Below, one piece after another: positions 1 through 12,000 of a DNA stretch of 64,000 bases (position 1 is the first letter of the stretch; every line of letters begins with the position of its first letter). Made by a program: the position numbers and the translations under genes. Origin of the DNA: Nelumbo lutea (Eukaryota; Streptophyta; Magnoliopsida; Proteales; Nelumbonaceae); contig JAKGHH010000004.1 of the NCBI GenBank assembly GCA_022828595.1, positions 77,528,270 through 77,592,269 of the forward strand, read 5' to 3'. Under the pieces are notes generated by a model that made no database searches, was not told the origin of the DNA, and saw nothing but the letters and a program-made list of their open reading frames with translations.

Positions 1-366
1 GATATACCCTTGTAGTATTATCTTGCCCTGAATATAGCTTTTGGCATGTTCCCATATGTCCTTAGCTGCTGTATCTAAGAACATGAAGTTGGCACCTATT
101 TTGGGTTTCATACTGTTCCATAGCCATGTCTTGATTTGAGCATCCTCCTCTTCCCAATCATCAAACCCTGGAGAGTCAGCCGGTGGTTTATCTTCTTTCA
201 CATGCTTCACTTTTCTCTTTGCCTTGAGAAAAACTTCCACCAACCTGGCTCATGGAACATAGTTCTCACCATTCAGTTTAATTGAGGTCATCTGTACACC
301 TAGATAGTCAGAGGAAACCACCACACTAGGTTTCTGATCACTACAGCCATCTCCCATTGCTGCCAT
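1..366 (-). pseudogene. Copia element B: gag, 5' part, broken
   Basis: This is the N-terminal part of a Ty1/copia GAG polyprotein, read leftwards and cut by the window edge. It begins at the ATG at 366-364 (MAAMGDG...). Recognisable copia GAG stretches include SIKLNGENYV, VEVFLKAKRKVKH, DDWEEEDAQIKTWLWNSM and FLDTAAKDIWEHA, which is the UBN2-type gag fold that packages retrotransposon RNA. An in-frame TGA at 252-250 lies just after ENYVP, where related proteins usually carry a tryptophan, so this copy is unlikely to make full GAG. The protein reads cleanly otherwise, which suggests fairly recent inactivation. It belongs with the primer-binding site and LTR to its right. The rest of the element (pol, 3' LTR) is outside the window. 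Confidence 0.85.
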
Positions 367-1152
367 GATACTCTTTAATGCTGCCTCTAATCTGAATTCC
401 CAATCACCAACTAAGTGTTGTTGTCAAGAGTTTGATGTTCCAGAACCTACAACAGTCCCTAAACACAATGATAGATACACACGCCTTTGTTCTTATCCAC
501 ACCACTACCGATTTCACAAAATAAAAACACAGACTACACCGACATTAATTCAGCACATACTAACCACATGCAAGCTCATTTACAACTACTCAATAAAAAC
601 TCAACTAGCTGTCACACCACCACTTCTATCAAGAGTTTGTGCATTACAAGCACCACCACACAGCCATAGCTGTCACACACAATACAGACCTGGTTTAATG
701 CTTTTAAGAGGGCACCACAAGACCAACAAAAACTCAACTAGTACCATTGCATTACACCTTGCACCATTCGGCCACCTACAGTAGCAGCCCTTACACCATT
801 TGGTCACTGTAAACACAGCCTGTTCTTGCAATTTTTCCAAGAACCAGGGCAACAACCAACCTAGTTCTCTAGGTTCTGATCAGCCCTCTCAAGTTCTTAA
901 AGATTTTCAACCCAGAAATACCAACAGCACATAGAGGAGAGATAACCAACCTTCGTTTAAGAGCTTCAGCCAACCATTCACTGCTGAAGTTGTTTTCTTA
1001 GGAAAGAAGGTTCTGTGCACCAGAAAAAAAAAGAGTTGTGATGTTTTAGGCCTGGGACGAACTACTTTTCTCCATTGACAGCCCAGAGAAGAAAAGGAGA
1101 GAACTGAAGCACGAACTGAAGTTGTCACGAACTGAAACATGTCACGAACTCA
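367..1152 (-). other. Copia element B: untranslated leader
   Basis: This is the stretch between the primer-binding site and the gag start of element B, about 785 bp. It is CA-rich on the plus strand. Short ORFs exist on both strands but none resembles a known protein, so I read it as the retrotransposon leader carrying packaging signals. Confidence 0.6.
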
Positions 1153-1165
1153 CGCTCTAATACCA
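1153..1165 (-). other. Copia element B: primer-binding site
   Basis: On the minus strand this reads TGGTATTAGAGCG directly after the LTR. It matches the initiator-tRNA-Met primer site TGGTATCAGAGC with one C>T change. This is the site where reverse transcription of copia elements starts, and it fixes both the LTR end and the element's orientation. Confidence 0.85.
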
Positions 1166-1451
1166 TGTTTTTACTGTAGCTACTGTAGCTACTATAGCAA
1201 CAGTAGTCCGAACCAGTAAGGAGAAGAAGAAAGAGAAGAAAAGAAGAAGAAGATAAAAGAACTATCGAACTTGATAGCTAAACCCTATCAATGGACCTCT
1301 TAATAGTGATTAGGCTTCTAATTAAATGTACAAGGACTAAACTGCCCCTAGTTAAGTATGGGACAGAGAATCTCTAATAAGACTGCCACATAAGCTCATA
1401 ACTTAACCAAGGTGAGATGACTAATCTACCCTTATTCGGCTAACTCTAACA
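1166..1451 (-). repeat. Copia element B: 5' LTR (286 bp)
   Basis: On the plus strand the repeat begins TGTTTTTACTG and ends CTCTAACA, so it carries the TG..CA ends of an LTR (minus-strand start TGTTAGAGTTAGCC). The primer-binding site abuts its inner side. Its outer side lies directly against reverse-transcriptase/RNase H coding sequence of element A, with flank AGATC as the likely 5-bp target copy. The partner copy is outside the window. B therefore inserted into A and is younger. Confidence 0.85.
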
Positions 1452-2642
1452 AGATCTGACTGGCAGTCGATATCAGTATACCCGACAATCTATAGTGAAC
1501 TACCATCGAATACTAGACAAAACTCTTTTGTCCTTCGAAGGTATTTCAGTATGTTTTTCACAGCGGTCCAATGCTCTTGTCTTGGGTTAGATTGGTATCT
1601 ACTTAACACACTCACGGCCTGAGCAATGTCTGGCTGAGTGCACAGCATGGCATACATGATGGATGCTCCCTACGGTAGAGGCATAGGGAACTTCCTTCAT
1701 GCCCTCAATCTCCTCAGGTGTCTTGGGAGACATACCCTTGGAGAGAGTGACTTCATGCCTGAAAGGAACATTTCCTTTCTTGGAGTTCTCCATACTGTAT
1801 CTATTGACTATTTTGTCAATATAAGTAGATTGGGATAATTCTATTTTCCTCTTTAATCTATCTCTATAGAGTCAAAGTCCAAAAATATAAGAGGCTTCTC
1901 CAAGATCTTTCATGGAAAATTGCTGCGAAAGCCATACTTTCACCATAGTCAACATTCCTACATCATTCCCAATGAGTAGAATGTCGTTTACATATAAAAC
2001 CAAGAACGTAACCTTATAAGTCCATATATGCAGCAACCGCAAGGTTTCATAGTTACAGGTCAGGAACACATGGTATGTAAACTTAATCAATCAATATATG
2101 GACTTAAGCAAGCTTCGGTAAGATCTCTATTCAAGAATGCGGTTTTGACATCCATTTGCCAAATCTTGTAGTCATGGTATGCTGCTACATCTAGCAGTAT
2201 CCTAATGGATTTAAGCATGGCCACGGGCGAAAATGTTTCTTCATAATCGATTCCTTCTTTCTGAGTGTACCCTTTTGCCACAAAACGAACCTTTTAGGTC
2301 TCAACCTTATCATCGAGGCCATTCTTCCTCTTATAGATCCATTTGCAATCAATTGCTTTCAGGGGGCGGATCTACCAGAGTCTAGACTCCATTGGTCTCC
2401 ATTGAGTCAATCTCATCTCTCATGGCATCTACCCACTTCAAGGAATCTATGTCCAACATATCTTCTGTATAAGTCACGGGATCCTTCTCCCTGGTCGTGG
2501 CTTCCACCAAGTAACTCTCTTGGTCATAGTCGCAACGAACTAGAGGCTTGGATGCCCAGGTAGATCTCCTAGGTTGGTTATTAACTGGAGCTTGTGGGAC
2601 ATCTCCTACTACTCCTGAGCTCTCCTCATCAAAAACAACTTC
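1452..2642 (-). pseudogene. Copia element A: reverse transcriptase and RNase H remnants
   Basis: Reading leftwards, the RT start is visible as AIDCKWIYKRKNGLDDKVET followed by a stop (about 2360-2295). Next come VAKGYTQKEGIDYEETFSPV and DVKTAFLN (about 2285-2130), then the catalytic YVDD box mutated to YVND (about 2000) and SMKDLGEASYI. The RNase H-side sequence (KGMSPKTPEEIEGMKEVPYA, then YAMLCTQPDIAQAVSVLSRY in another frame, and EHWTAVKNILKYL) continues to 1452, where the LTR of element B interrupts it. Part of the RT palm is missing between 2130 and 2090. There are several stops and frameshifts. The enzyme copies element RNA into DNA in intact relatives; this copy cannot. Confidence 0.88.
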
Positions 2643-3715
2643 CTAACGATGATTGTTCAGGATGTAATCTTCCTCCAAGAAATGAGCATTTCGACTACAG
2701 AACACCTTCTGCTGTCCTGGGGCATAGAATAAATACCCTACAGAGCCTTTTGGGTAACCTATAAATAGGCAACGACTGGTTTTAAATTCCAATTTGTCAG
2801 CACTTGTTCTTTTAACATGTATTGGACAACTCCAAATCTTCAAGTGTTTCGCACTTGGTTTCTTATTGGTCCAAAGCTCATAGGGATCTTCGGAACAGAT
2901 TTGGTTGGAACCCGGTTTAGCACGTATATCGTAGTCTCCAATGCGTAACCCCAAAAGGATATGGGTAATTCCGAGTGTACGAGAAGTGATCGAACCATAT
3001 CCAATAAAGTCCAGTTCCTCCTCTCTGACACACCGTTTAACTGTAGTGTAGCATGAGGGGCTAGTTGTGATACTATCCCATTTTCCTTTAAGTAGTCACT
3101 GAATTCATCAGAGAGATATTCACCTCCTCGATCTGATCGAAGGGCCTTAATGTGTCTTCCCAACTGTTTCTCGACCTCTTGCCTGAACTCTTTGAACTTT
3201 TCAAAGGATTCAGACTTGTGTCTCATTACGTACACGTAACCATATTGAGAGTGATCATCAATAAATGTTATGAAATAAACGTGCTGGTTACGTGTCCTAA
3301 CATTCACGGGACCACATACATCAGTATGTATAAGGTCTAGCGTGCCTGTTGATCTTTCAAGCTTACCGTTAAATGATCGTTTCGTTATCTTACCCTGAAG
3401 GCAAGGTTTACAGGTTGGGAGATCTTCTATAGTTAGAAAATCCAAATGACCATCCTTTACCAACCTTGTGATACGATCTATATTAATGTGGCCAAGTCAG
3501 TAATGCCACAGGCACATGGGATTAACTGTATCACGGGTTCTTTTCTTGGGGTTATTATCCGACGTAGTTTCAGTTATATTTGTTTCCAGAGAATGATGGA
3601 GAACATAGAGACTATTCTCAAGTTCTCCATATGCGAGGAATTTGTTATTCCTTTTGATAGTAATCACATTACTAAAGAGAACAGAATAACCATTCACATA
3701 CAGTTTTGAAACAAT
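2643..3715 (-). pseudogene. Copia element A: GAG-pre-integrase and integrase
   Basis: The segment begins with SKLYVNGYSVLFSN (about 3712-3670), the usual pre-integrase text. Zinc-binding residues follow near CLWHY and CKPCLQGK. The integrase core in the longest open stretch (3463-2840) shows the catalytic D in HTDVCGPV, the D in RSDRGGEY and the E in NGVSERRN, so the DDE triad is present. The C-terminal part (IWSCPIHVKR, CLFIGYPKGSVGYLFY, FLEEDYI) continues to 2643 in another frame. Integrase joins element cDNA to host DNA. The open integrase run of about 200 codons is the best-preserved piece of element A. At 3716 the coding sequence is interrupted by the solo LTR. Confidence 0.9.
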
Positions 3716-4621
3716 TGATGTAGGGTGATTTGGCCCGACCTCGTAGCACGGGGACATGTGGACATGACCTGGCATAAGTGACAACTCAGCGCGATAGCCT
3801 GGCCACAACTCGACGTAACAAGCTCACTGAGGCCTGACCAAACGACTCGGCGGGTGTGACAACTCACCGAGAAGCAAGGCCCAACTTGCCCCAAGCCTGA
3901 GGGTGGAGCGCCTTAAGCTCCCCCCGTGCAAAGGGACCCGAGCTCCCCTTGAGACCGAGCTCCTCCTAAGGGGCTCCGAGCTCTCCCTTCCTAAGAAGGG
4001 AGCACCCTAGCTTTTGGCTGTGTCCCTCGGGAGAAACACCTCTGGACAGCACCGTCGAAACTCCTGTTTGTACTTGCTTAAGGCTTGCCTCTAGTGCGAG
4101 CACCTCGGTGAACCTCAGCACCTCGATGCAAGGTAAACCAGCCCCAGGCGGTTCGGTGCAAAGTAGCTCAGCAGCCTACAGGGGAGATCCGCCTGACATC
4201 AGTACCTGCCGGATCCGGTGGCAGTGCCCGCATCCCTTGCCAGGCGGCGTTGTGCCTGCCGTCTCTAAAAAGCATGGCAAGTCCGTACCCTGCAGCAGTA
4301 GCCTGCAGTAGCAACCTGCACCTGCCACCTCAGCCTTGGCAGTAACGGCTAGGGTAGTGGCGGTTATGCCTGATGTGACTGAGCTCCGGTATAAGAGGAC
4401 CCTAACCCTCACAAAGCAAAGGTATTGAAGCTAGCACTTTCAACACTCTTAACTCTGTGTTTTCTTTGAGTTTTCCTTAGAATTCTAACTTAACCATCGG
4501 AGTGTTCCCGCTGGGAGAGCTCCCCGGGAATCCTTCACGTTCCTCTTCATCTCAGGTGCCGTCTATCACAGCTAGGAGCCAAGTTTCATCCAGCTAGGAG
4601 TGCCTAGATCATGCTGCATCA
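3716..4621 (+). mobile_element. Solo LTR of a Ty3/gypsy-type retrotransposon, nested in copia A
   Basis: A 906-bp GC-rich block separates two adjoining parts of the copia A polyprotein (RRNLIS on the right, SKLYVNGYSV on the left). It begins TGATGTAG and ends CTGCATCA, an inverted pair with one mismatch, as LTR ends do. A TATA-like GGTATAAGAGG lies near 4390, and the ATCGGAGTGTTCC and GCTAGGAGTGCC text near the 3' end is typical of plant gypsy LTRs. No internal region is present, so it is a solo LTR left by recombination. A clean target duplication is not visible. The LTR at 37540 begins similarly (TGATGAGGGGCGATTTGGCC). Confidence 0.75.
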
Positions 4622-5683
4622 GAAATCAAATTTCTTCTCAAATTGGGTACATAAAGACAATCTTTTAATATTATTATTCCTTCTCTAAAATACAATTCTA
4701 TAGTTTCTATGGTTGTAGCTGCAACGCTTGCAAAAGTCCCCAAGTAAAAAATCACTTCACCGTCACTCAGCCTTCTTCTTGTCCTGAACCCCTGCAATGT
4801 GTTACATGCATGAGTAGAAGCCCCATAGTCAATACACCAGGAAGCAAAAGTCACCAACATATTGGTTTCTATGACAAAGGATTCAAAATTACCTTGTTTC
4901 TTGGTCTCCAGGTACTGAGGACAGTTCCTCTTCCTGTGGTTGATCTGTTTGCAGAAGTGACAGACATCTGATGCCTTGTCCTTCCTCCGTTTTTTAGGCT
5001 TGTTAGTTTTCTTCTGAGATTTCTTCTTTTCCTTCCTCTTCTTCTTGCCCGATTTGCCACCTTCAACAAGCATGGTAATGGGCTCATCCTTATTTATCAA
5101 TTCTTCGGCCCTCCACAACATATTGCTGAGTTCCTGAAGGCTAACATTTAGATTGTTCATATTGTAATTCATTATGAACTGATTGAAGGAAGGAGGCAAA
5201 GAGTTCAGGAAGGCATCAACTTTGGTGACATGATCTAGCCCAGATCCAAGAGCCTTAAGTTCATTGATATATCCCATCATCTTAAGACAATGGTCATGAA
5301 CTAGTTGGTTCTTGGACATTTTTGTGGTCATAAACTGCCTTAGGACCTTCTGATGAGTAGAACGATTCTACTCTTCATACGCTGTCCTTAGACTATCCAA
5401 GATATCTTTGGACACTTCGTTCTGATCGAATTGTCGTTGTATCTGATTGTCTAAGGAGGCTATGATATAGCACCGGGCAAGTGTTTTTCTCTTCCCATTC
5501 TTGATATTACCTTCTGCGGGCCTCAAAAGCCCTATCACCCAGATGATTCGGAGCCGGGTTCTTAGCAACTTTGTCCAATTTCTCGGACATCAGAACTAGC
5601 ATAAGGTTATGATACCAGTTAGTGTAATTTGGACCCTTAAGCTTATTATCGTCCAATAGTCTGGCGAATTGTCCGTTTGCCAT
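4622..5683 (-). pseudogene. Copia element A: gag and protease
   Basis: GAG starts at the ATG at 5683-5681 (MANGQFARLLDDNKLKGPNY...). It runs in three frames: first to about 5510, then about 5500-5370 (IASLDNQIQRQFD, SLRTAYEE) to a stop, then 5331 on. The UBN2-like middle includes HDHCLKMMGYINELKALG and LNSLPPSFNQFIMNYN. A lysine-rich stretch follows, then a CCHC zinc knuckle of exact spacing (CHFCKQINHRKRNC, 4962-4921), which binds element RNA. Protease follows with D-Y-G-A-S in WCIDYGASTHAC (about 4839-4800), where G/S normally sits beside the catalytic D. The frame ends in RRNLIS at the solo LTR. Not functional. Confidence 0.88.
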
Positions 5684-7454
5684 TTCTAATAAAAGGCAAA
5701 GCAAATATTAGTCCACAACCCGATTTGATTCATGTTATCTACATAAATATGGCTTTTAATCTATGTTCCATTTCCATTTGTTCATTTCTAAGATTTCCCT
5801 CCTATCTCAGTGATAGAGACTGTGAACTCCGTCTTTGGAAATGTGTGAAACCACATACAGTGCATGGAGCCAACTGTTTCAGCTGCATAACCCCACCACC
5901 TTCTGTGAAGGATCACATCCACTCATCTCATGAGTTTTCCCTTTGGCCTCTGTCGTACAAGGTTCATTGCCATTTTAGGTTAAACCTTTCTGTCCAGTGG
6001 GTGTTTACCCATCATATTCGTGAACGCCAAGGTACCGTGAGAGAGTCTTCCATTTTAGTATAGGCCCCTCCCACATCGGTCTATGACGCCCCTATCATCT
6101 TATGAAACAATCCAATAGATCCAACAACAAATGGATAGTCCAATTTTATGGTGCATCTCCTCATTATTGAAGGACCCATTTTCATGTTAATGATGGAAAG
6201 CCCTTAGAGAGTTCATCATATGAATCTCTCTATCACATGCACTCATATTTCAGTTGAGGGAATGAAATATTATGCCCTAGTTTTATTTAGGTCAAACCAA
6301 AGTGGCTCCCATTGACTTTCTCAAAGTCAGATTTAAATGGGCCCTAAACGGCTAGGGTTCCGCACGATTCCTCTTTGGGAGGAAGCTGATGTAGGGCCCA
6401 CCAAACGGGGAGATCATCCAATGATCTTATGGACATCATGGCAATGATGTGCATTCAGCCATGGTGTGCAAAAGAGCCGTTATCGAAATAATCATGGGTC
6501 AAGTACTTATGGCCCATGTGCGTAGCACATCATACATCCATACATCACATGCATGAAACAAATTGATCCAATCATTTAAAATATCTGTAAAACCCTTATT
6601 AATTAGGTTTATCATATTAAAGTTAGGTTCATACATGGGTTGTACTGCAAAAAGCAATTCAGCCTTTGTAGCTAAATCAGGGCTGATTCAGTTTTATCAT
6701 ATTAAAGTTAGGTTTTTACAGAGGTGAGCCGAATTAAAACTTGAAGTGGGCCATCAACCCTCTGGTATAAATTGAATTAGGGTTAGAAAAACCAACCCCA
6801 TCAAACCAATAATTCGGTCCAACCAGTTTGGACCAAATCTGGTGTAAGTTTGCCCAAATTTTGCTGTCCAATTCAAGATTTAATTCAGGAATAATGATCT
6901 GAAAAATAAATTAATTCAAGTTATCAAGAAACTGAAATCAGAGGGCTGCACTGTGATTTTCTTGAATATCTTGCAAACCTACAAAGAATAGTTAATCGTA
7001 GATTGCAGAATTGATATCTACAAAATTGTAGATCGCAGAGCTTGTTTCTGCGAAATCTTCTTCTCCTCTATTGTGCACTTCAACAATCTCCAAATGGAAA
7101 TAAAATAGAAAAAACTAATTTTTTATTATTATATCACATTGAATTCCAATACAATTTGTCAAAAAAAAAATTATTTACAAACCAAATTGAATATAAAAGA
7201 AATCGCAGGGTGTGCCATTCTTGGCACCAAAAAGATTTGTTCTCCATCACATGTGCAACCCAAATGTTTAAGAAACATTCATAGAACAATTCTATAAATA
7301 TCACTGAATAATAAATATTTATTTTCTAAATCATCTGCCCATAATCTGGGAACCAATTCCCAGAAAAACGCTAACTGCACAAATCGGGTAGAACACCTTT
7401 TGCCCATTTGCGCAGATTCAAATCAGTTCTAATTTGGTTCAAGATTTGAACATG
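5684..7454 (-). other. Copia element A: long untranslated leader
   Basis: About 1.77 kb lies between the primer-binding site and the gag ATG. No conserved protein is visible on either strand; the short ORFs at 5677-6063 and 7042-7284 look accidental. It contains scattered short upstream ATGs on the minus strand. A leader this long is at the high end for copia, so an unrecognised insertion inside it is possible. Confidence 0.5.
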
Positions 7455-7466
7455 GCTCTGATACCA
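7455..7466 (-). other. Copia element A: primer-binding site
   Basis: The minus strand reads TGGTATCAGAGC, an exact complement of the plant initiator tRNA-Met 3' end. One base separates it from the LTR end. It gives the element's orientation and confirms that the LTR lies to the right. Confidence 0.92.
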
Positions 7467-7467
7467 C

Positions 7468-9084
7468 TGAAGGGATGGAAGATTCATCATATGGATGGCC
7501 GAACCCTGTAGGAAGTTTGGGAAATCCGGGAATCCTATTCCCAATTTAGAAAACTACATTTTCAAGGTTCGTTCTTGTAACCAAACCAGACCAAATCTGA
7601 AACCAAATTAAGGGAGGGATATACCTGATACGGAATCTACGCAAGAATGCTCCTCCCAACGTAGGTGTTCACACCCAAAGAGAGTACCAAATCCTCCCTC
7701 CACTGAAGATGACACAGCTTAGGGTGAGGCAAGATCAACAAGTAGTTCTTCTAGTGATTCTTCAGCAAGAATCGAATAGGACAGTGAGCACAACTTCTAG
7801 ATTGTTTCTTCTGGAAAGAAACAATATCAAAATCCAATCTTGATCCAATCCAAGAACTGGAGATCGAACGGGGTGGGGCGGCAAGAGAGGAAGAAAAAGA
7901 GCAGAAGGCAAGAGCGGTCTAACTGTGTTGTCTTCTCTCTGTATTCAGCGAATGTATCTTTGGAGGTTTGCCCTGTTCTCTTATTTATAGCGTAAAAGTG
8001 AAATTTTGTTAATCCCATTAGGAGTTTCCTAATCCAAATCTTTATTTGGATATGGACTCTTTAAGTAATAAGGATAATCCCTTATCTTATCTGCAAATAA
8101 AGATCAGCCTTCCTAATCAAATTAGGATTTCCTTGATCCAAATCTTTATTTGGATTTGGACTCTTTTAGTGGATAAGGATAATCCATTATCCTTATCTGC
8201 AGATAAAGATCAGCCTCCCTAATCAAATTAGGAGTTCCTTGATCCAAATCTTTATTTGGATCTGGACTCTTTTAGTGGATAAGCCCATCAGGTATAATCC
8301 TTGATCCCTTATCCTTATCTGCTGCAAGATTAGCCCATCAGGTATAATCCTCAATGGTCTTATACTTAACCTCTCAGCCCATAATGATCAAACACTGCCC
8401 GACAAGAGAGGACCTCTTCCTCAGCTGCAAGGTGCAGTGCTGCACTCTCTACTCATATGGATCCCGGGAATTAAAACATTTTTTAAACATTTTGAAACCA
8501 TTATATATATATATATATATATATGAAATCAACTACCAGCAATCTAGGTTTTCATCAGAGAGAGTGCATCCCCAATCATTCACTTTGTCCGACAAAGGGG
8601 TTTCCTATCACTATGATCATCCACTCAGATGAATTCTTGAACTGTCTCAACATACCCAGGTTTTGACCCCCTCTAAGGATCTCATTGATTGGCATATCAA
8701 AGATAGTCCAGTCCGACACCTAGTGCAATATCATAATCGAGTCTAGGGGTCAGGTGTAACATTCAAGTTTTGCCCATCTATCTCCAAGGTCCAAGGCAAT
8801 ACTGAAATTTTGGTCCGATTTAGGGTTCCAAGAAAACCCACACCGCATGTACCTCAGGTCTCACCCTGTCAGCTGAGACAAGCCACCCCAACTAACTTGG
8901 TGGTACATCAGTGTCAGCCTTGGTAGGATAAATCTCTCCAGATTTATCTAACGACTGTGAAGATTCTAAACTAACATGAGTCTCATATGTGTCCAGTTTA
9001 AGGGTATTACACAGAAATACACCAAAATAACATGAATCAAATATGTACTTTATTCATTTACAATAAATGTCATAATGTACTTCA
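7468..9084 (-). repeat. Copia element A: 5' LTR (about 1617 bp)
   Basis: On the plus strand the repeat begins TGAAGGGATGG next to the primer-binding site and ends ATGTACTTCA, giving matching TGAAG/CTTCA ends. The minus-strand start (TGAAGTACATTATGAC) resembles U3 starts of large plant copia elements. A TATA box for element transcription reads CTATAAATAAG on the minus strand (about 7990-7980). U3 contains about three tandem 103-106 bp units. The second LTR is not in the window, so the outer end at 9084 rests on the inverted ends alone. Confidence 0.75.
8018..8335. repeat. Three tandem ~105-bp units in the U3 of LTR A
   Basis: Units starting ATTAGGA at 8018, 8121 and 8227 repeat with spacing 103 and 106 bp. 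Each contains AATCTTTATTTGGAT, GGACTCTTT and a GATAAGGATAATCC-type core, plus a TTATCTGC..ATAAAGATCAGCC motif. Tandem units in U3 commonly act as transcription enhancers in plant copia elements; that role is inferred here. Confidence 0.85.
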
Positions 9085-12000
9085 TGCTGATTGGAGCTAA
9101 GGGCATACACTGTCTAACACAAGCTTGGGTTGTCTTCGAGGATGTTTCTTCTGCCACCAATGCGCTAAGGCAAATGCAAGGTTTCCAGTTCTATGACAAG
9201 CCAATGTTTCACCTTGCTTTAATTAGTAATTTAATCACAACCATGTCATTCTTTGATACGAATCTAGCGTGCAAAATCAACATTCCTTTTCCCTTGAAGG
9301 AGTTTTTTTTTTTTGTTCATAGCTACTTTCTATGATAGAGTAACATCTGAATGCCTTTTGAATACACTACTGCAATCTGTGAAAAAGCTTCATTAGCTTT
9401 GCTTGTTCTGTGAACCGTGCTGGATATACATGATCAATATCAAATATTAAACATGGCTAACAGCCAAAATTTGGTGACCAATGTGAACGAATGCTTGTTC
9501 ACTGGTAACTGGTCGTGCGAACCCCCCCAAAGGAGTGCACATCGAACCAGAAAGGAAGAAAGCAAGAAAGAAGGGGAAACAATGAAGGTGAATTCTTAAT
9601 AAGTGAATAATCTAATGAGTCATTTATTTCATTTCGTTCTTCATTTCCTCTCCATTTTCATATATAATAAGTGAAGAAGCTGGAAGGGTTGCCTCCCCCC
9701 AAGTAATGACACTAAGAAGTTTTAGAACTTAACTACTCGCAGATGTGTAGCAACATTGAACCTTCAATGCTTTTACAGTTAAATAATTATGTTTGGAGAA
9801 TTCATGCAACCCAGGGATGCTGCAATGAGCTGATGTTGTAAACAAGAAGTGTAGAATGAGTCTAGGTGAATCAGCAACTGTGGAACAAATTCATAAAGCT
9901 TCTTTAAACAATCCAGGGGAGAGTAGAATAAACAACCAGAGTATGCTTTGGAATGCCAAATACAGTGGTAGTAACAAAAAATGGTCCAGAAACAGCAATA
10001 CATCCTTCAACAACTATTCCAAGGTGACAATTATCACTTATCAATGATAACAAAGTTTTATGGAAGGCTGATTTGCTACAAAAATAGGTCAGCAAACCAG
10101 ACTGCAGAGAGGTGGGAGGGGAGGTGGTAAATGGTGGGAATATTATCCCTCCAAACATTTTAAACAGCAGTGAATCATGTAAAAAAAATGATTTGTTTCA
10201 TTGTTTCTGGAAATATTGGAGCAGGTGATTCTTCAACACACAGAAAACTGCACCTCTGAGAAGCCCTTACCAGATTTGGTATTACTTGATTTTTTTTTTA
10301 TTTCTCCATGAAAAGTCCAAGGGAAAACATCTCCCGGGTCTGAAAGTCTCAGAATAGTCACCATCATCTCAGAAGTCTATCATTCAGAGTACATTAGGTC
10401 TGGAAAGCCTCAGCAAAGTGTTTGAATGTGAAAGTTCAGGGGGTCTTCGTCGCAAATGAAAGTTCGAGGGCCTAAGTGTCACTACCTCTAAAGTACAGGG
10501 TGGTAATCTATAATTTACCCTAATAAATATGAGGTAAAATTGTCCTGAGAAACACATATAATACATGAAGAGATTTTTCCCCCAAGAAAACACTTATAAA
10601 GATGTGAGCTCTTTTAATGGGATCAAATAGATTTTTCCCCTCAAAAGTTTTTTGTTCTTAGTAAAGGGATTATCATGTATCTCCTCAAAAATGAAAAATT
10701 CATGATGCTATTGATTCACTGATGGTGCAACTGCCTTGTTTGCCATGGAATTATTATTTATCTCAGGCTCTTCTCTTTCACGTTTTTAACATTTTCATTT
10801 TGAACTGAAACACAATTACACTGTTATCATGTTCTTGCATGATTTTTTGGCCATATTTATGTTTTGCTTCAAATATGTCGATTGCATTATTGGCTTTGTT
10901 ACTGATTGAAGTAGTTTGTTATTGATATTTTTGTATCAGTAGAAGCTGTCCTCTCGTTATTCTTGGTTTAGAGTTTTGTTTTGGTAGTTTAAATGCAATT
11001 GAGTATGCCACTAGCATACATGTTTTTCTTCATTTTTGTTCTATGTATCAACTGTTTTTTTTTTCTTTGGTGAAAATGTATCAACTGTTCTAATTTATGT
11101 GAGTTGGTTTTCTTCTGTCATATCTACTTCCCAAGGCATGTGGAACTCATTTTTTGAATACACTACATAAAATGTGATTGATGATCTGTGGTAAATGCAG
11201 AGGATATAGTATGCAAAGACAAAACCTGATATTGTAGCAAAAGCTGATGGTACCTTCGTTCCATGAGAAAGACAAAAGCGGCATGAAGAAAGAGGTATAG
11301 TGGTTCTTTCTGTTATTATAACCCACTTTAGCTAATTTCTTTCTCTTACAAAGTGTTCTCTGTCATACACTTATGATATGATGCCTTCAGTCATCTTAAA
11401 TCTGTTAGTTACCATTGACACATTTAGGAGGAAGCTTGACATCTTTCACTTCATGCATCTGTAACTATCTGTGGTGTCCTGAGCCTGACTTTTTGTCTGA
11501 TGTTTTGGTTGATTGGTATTCTAATTTCTTCCCCCATCTGTTTACTTGTCTTCATTGCTGTCTTTTGGCACACATTATTATTTCAAGAAAAAAACTTTTT
11601 TGGGGAGGGAATATCTTCCTTAATTGCTCTTGATATGCTTATGATTGTTTGAGGAAAATTTTTCAAGGGATGTGATTCAAGATAAACCATGTGATGTTTG
11701 GAGCTACTTTCTTGATTTCCATGTTTGTTTTGGGCCATGAATTGGACAAAATCCATTAATGGTTCCATGCATCACATCAACCAATTAAGTCATGGGCTTG
11801 GTATTTGATGCTTCGAGGCAAATTATTGGATTGCAATTTTGGGCCATGAAAGTGACTGAACTGAATGACCTATTGCTTTGCCTTTTCGTGGCTAAAAGAG
11901 TCATGTAATAAAATATTTAGGTGTATAGTGATCAACCCAAGATGCCATTTGCCCTTAGGGAGCTCACAGCCTATTTAACAATTTATTTGCTGAAAGACAA

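Larger units (their letters stand above)
1452..9084 (-). mobile_element. Copia element A: large, old, nested-into Ty1/copia retrotransposon
   Basis: This is a minus-strand Ty1/copia element with a 5' LTR (7468-9084), primer-binding site (7455-7466), long leader, then gag, protease, integrase, reverse transcriptase and RNase H in the copia order. The coding part has stops and frameshifts throughout. It is interrupted by a gypsy-type solo LTR (3716-4621), and its 3' end is cut off at 1451 by element B. The 3' LTR must lie beyond the window, to the left of B. The base run TGCTG after 9084 is the expected 5-bp target copy, not testable here. Confidence 0.88.

Noticed and set aside
365..784. 139-codon plus-strand ORF
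   Set aside because: It lies in the leader of copia B on the wrong strand, is threonine/histidine-rich from CA-rich DNA, and has no domain.
4108..4412. ORFs on both strands in the GC-rich block
   Set aside because: They fall inside the gypsy-type solo LTR; GC-rich DNA has few stops. No protein family fits.
5677..6063. 128-codon plus-strand ORF
   Set aside because: It covers the copia A leader antisense to the element, with no domain or splice pattern.
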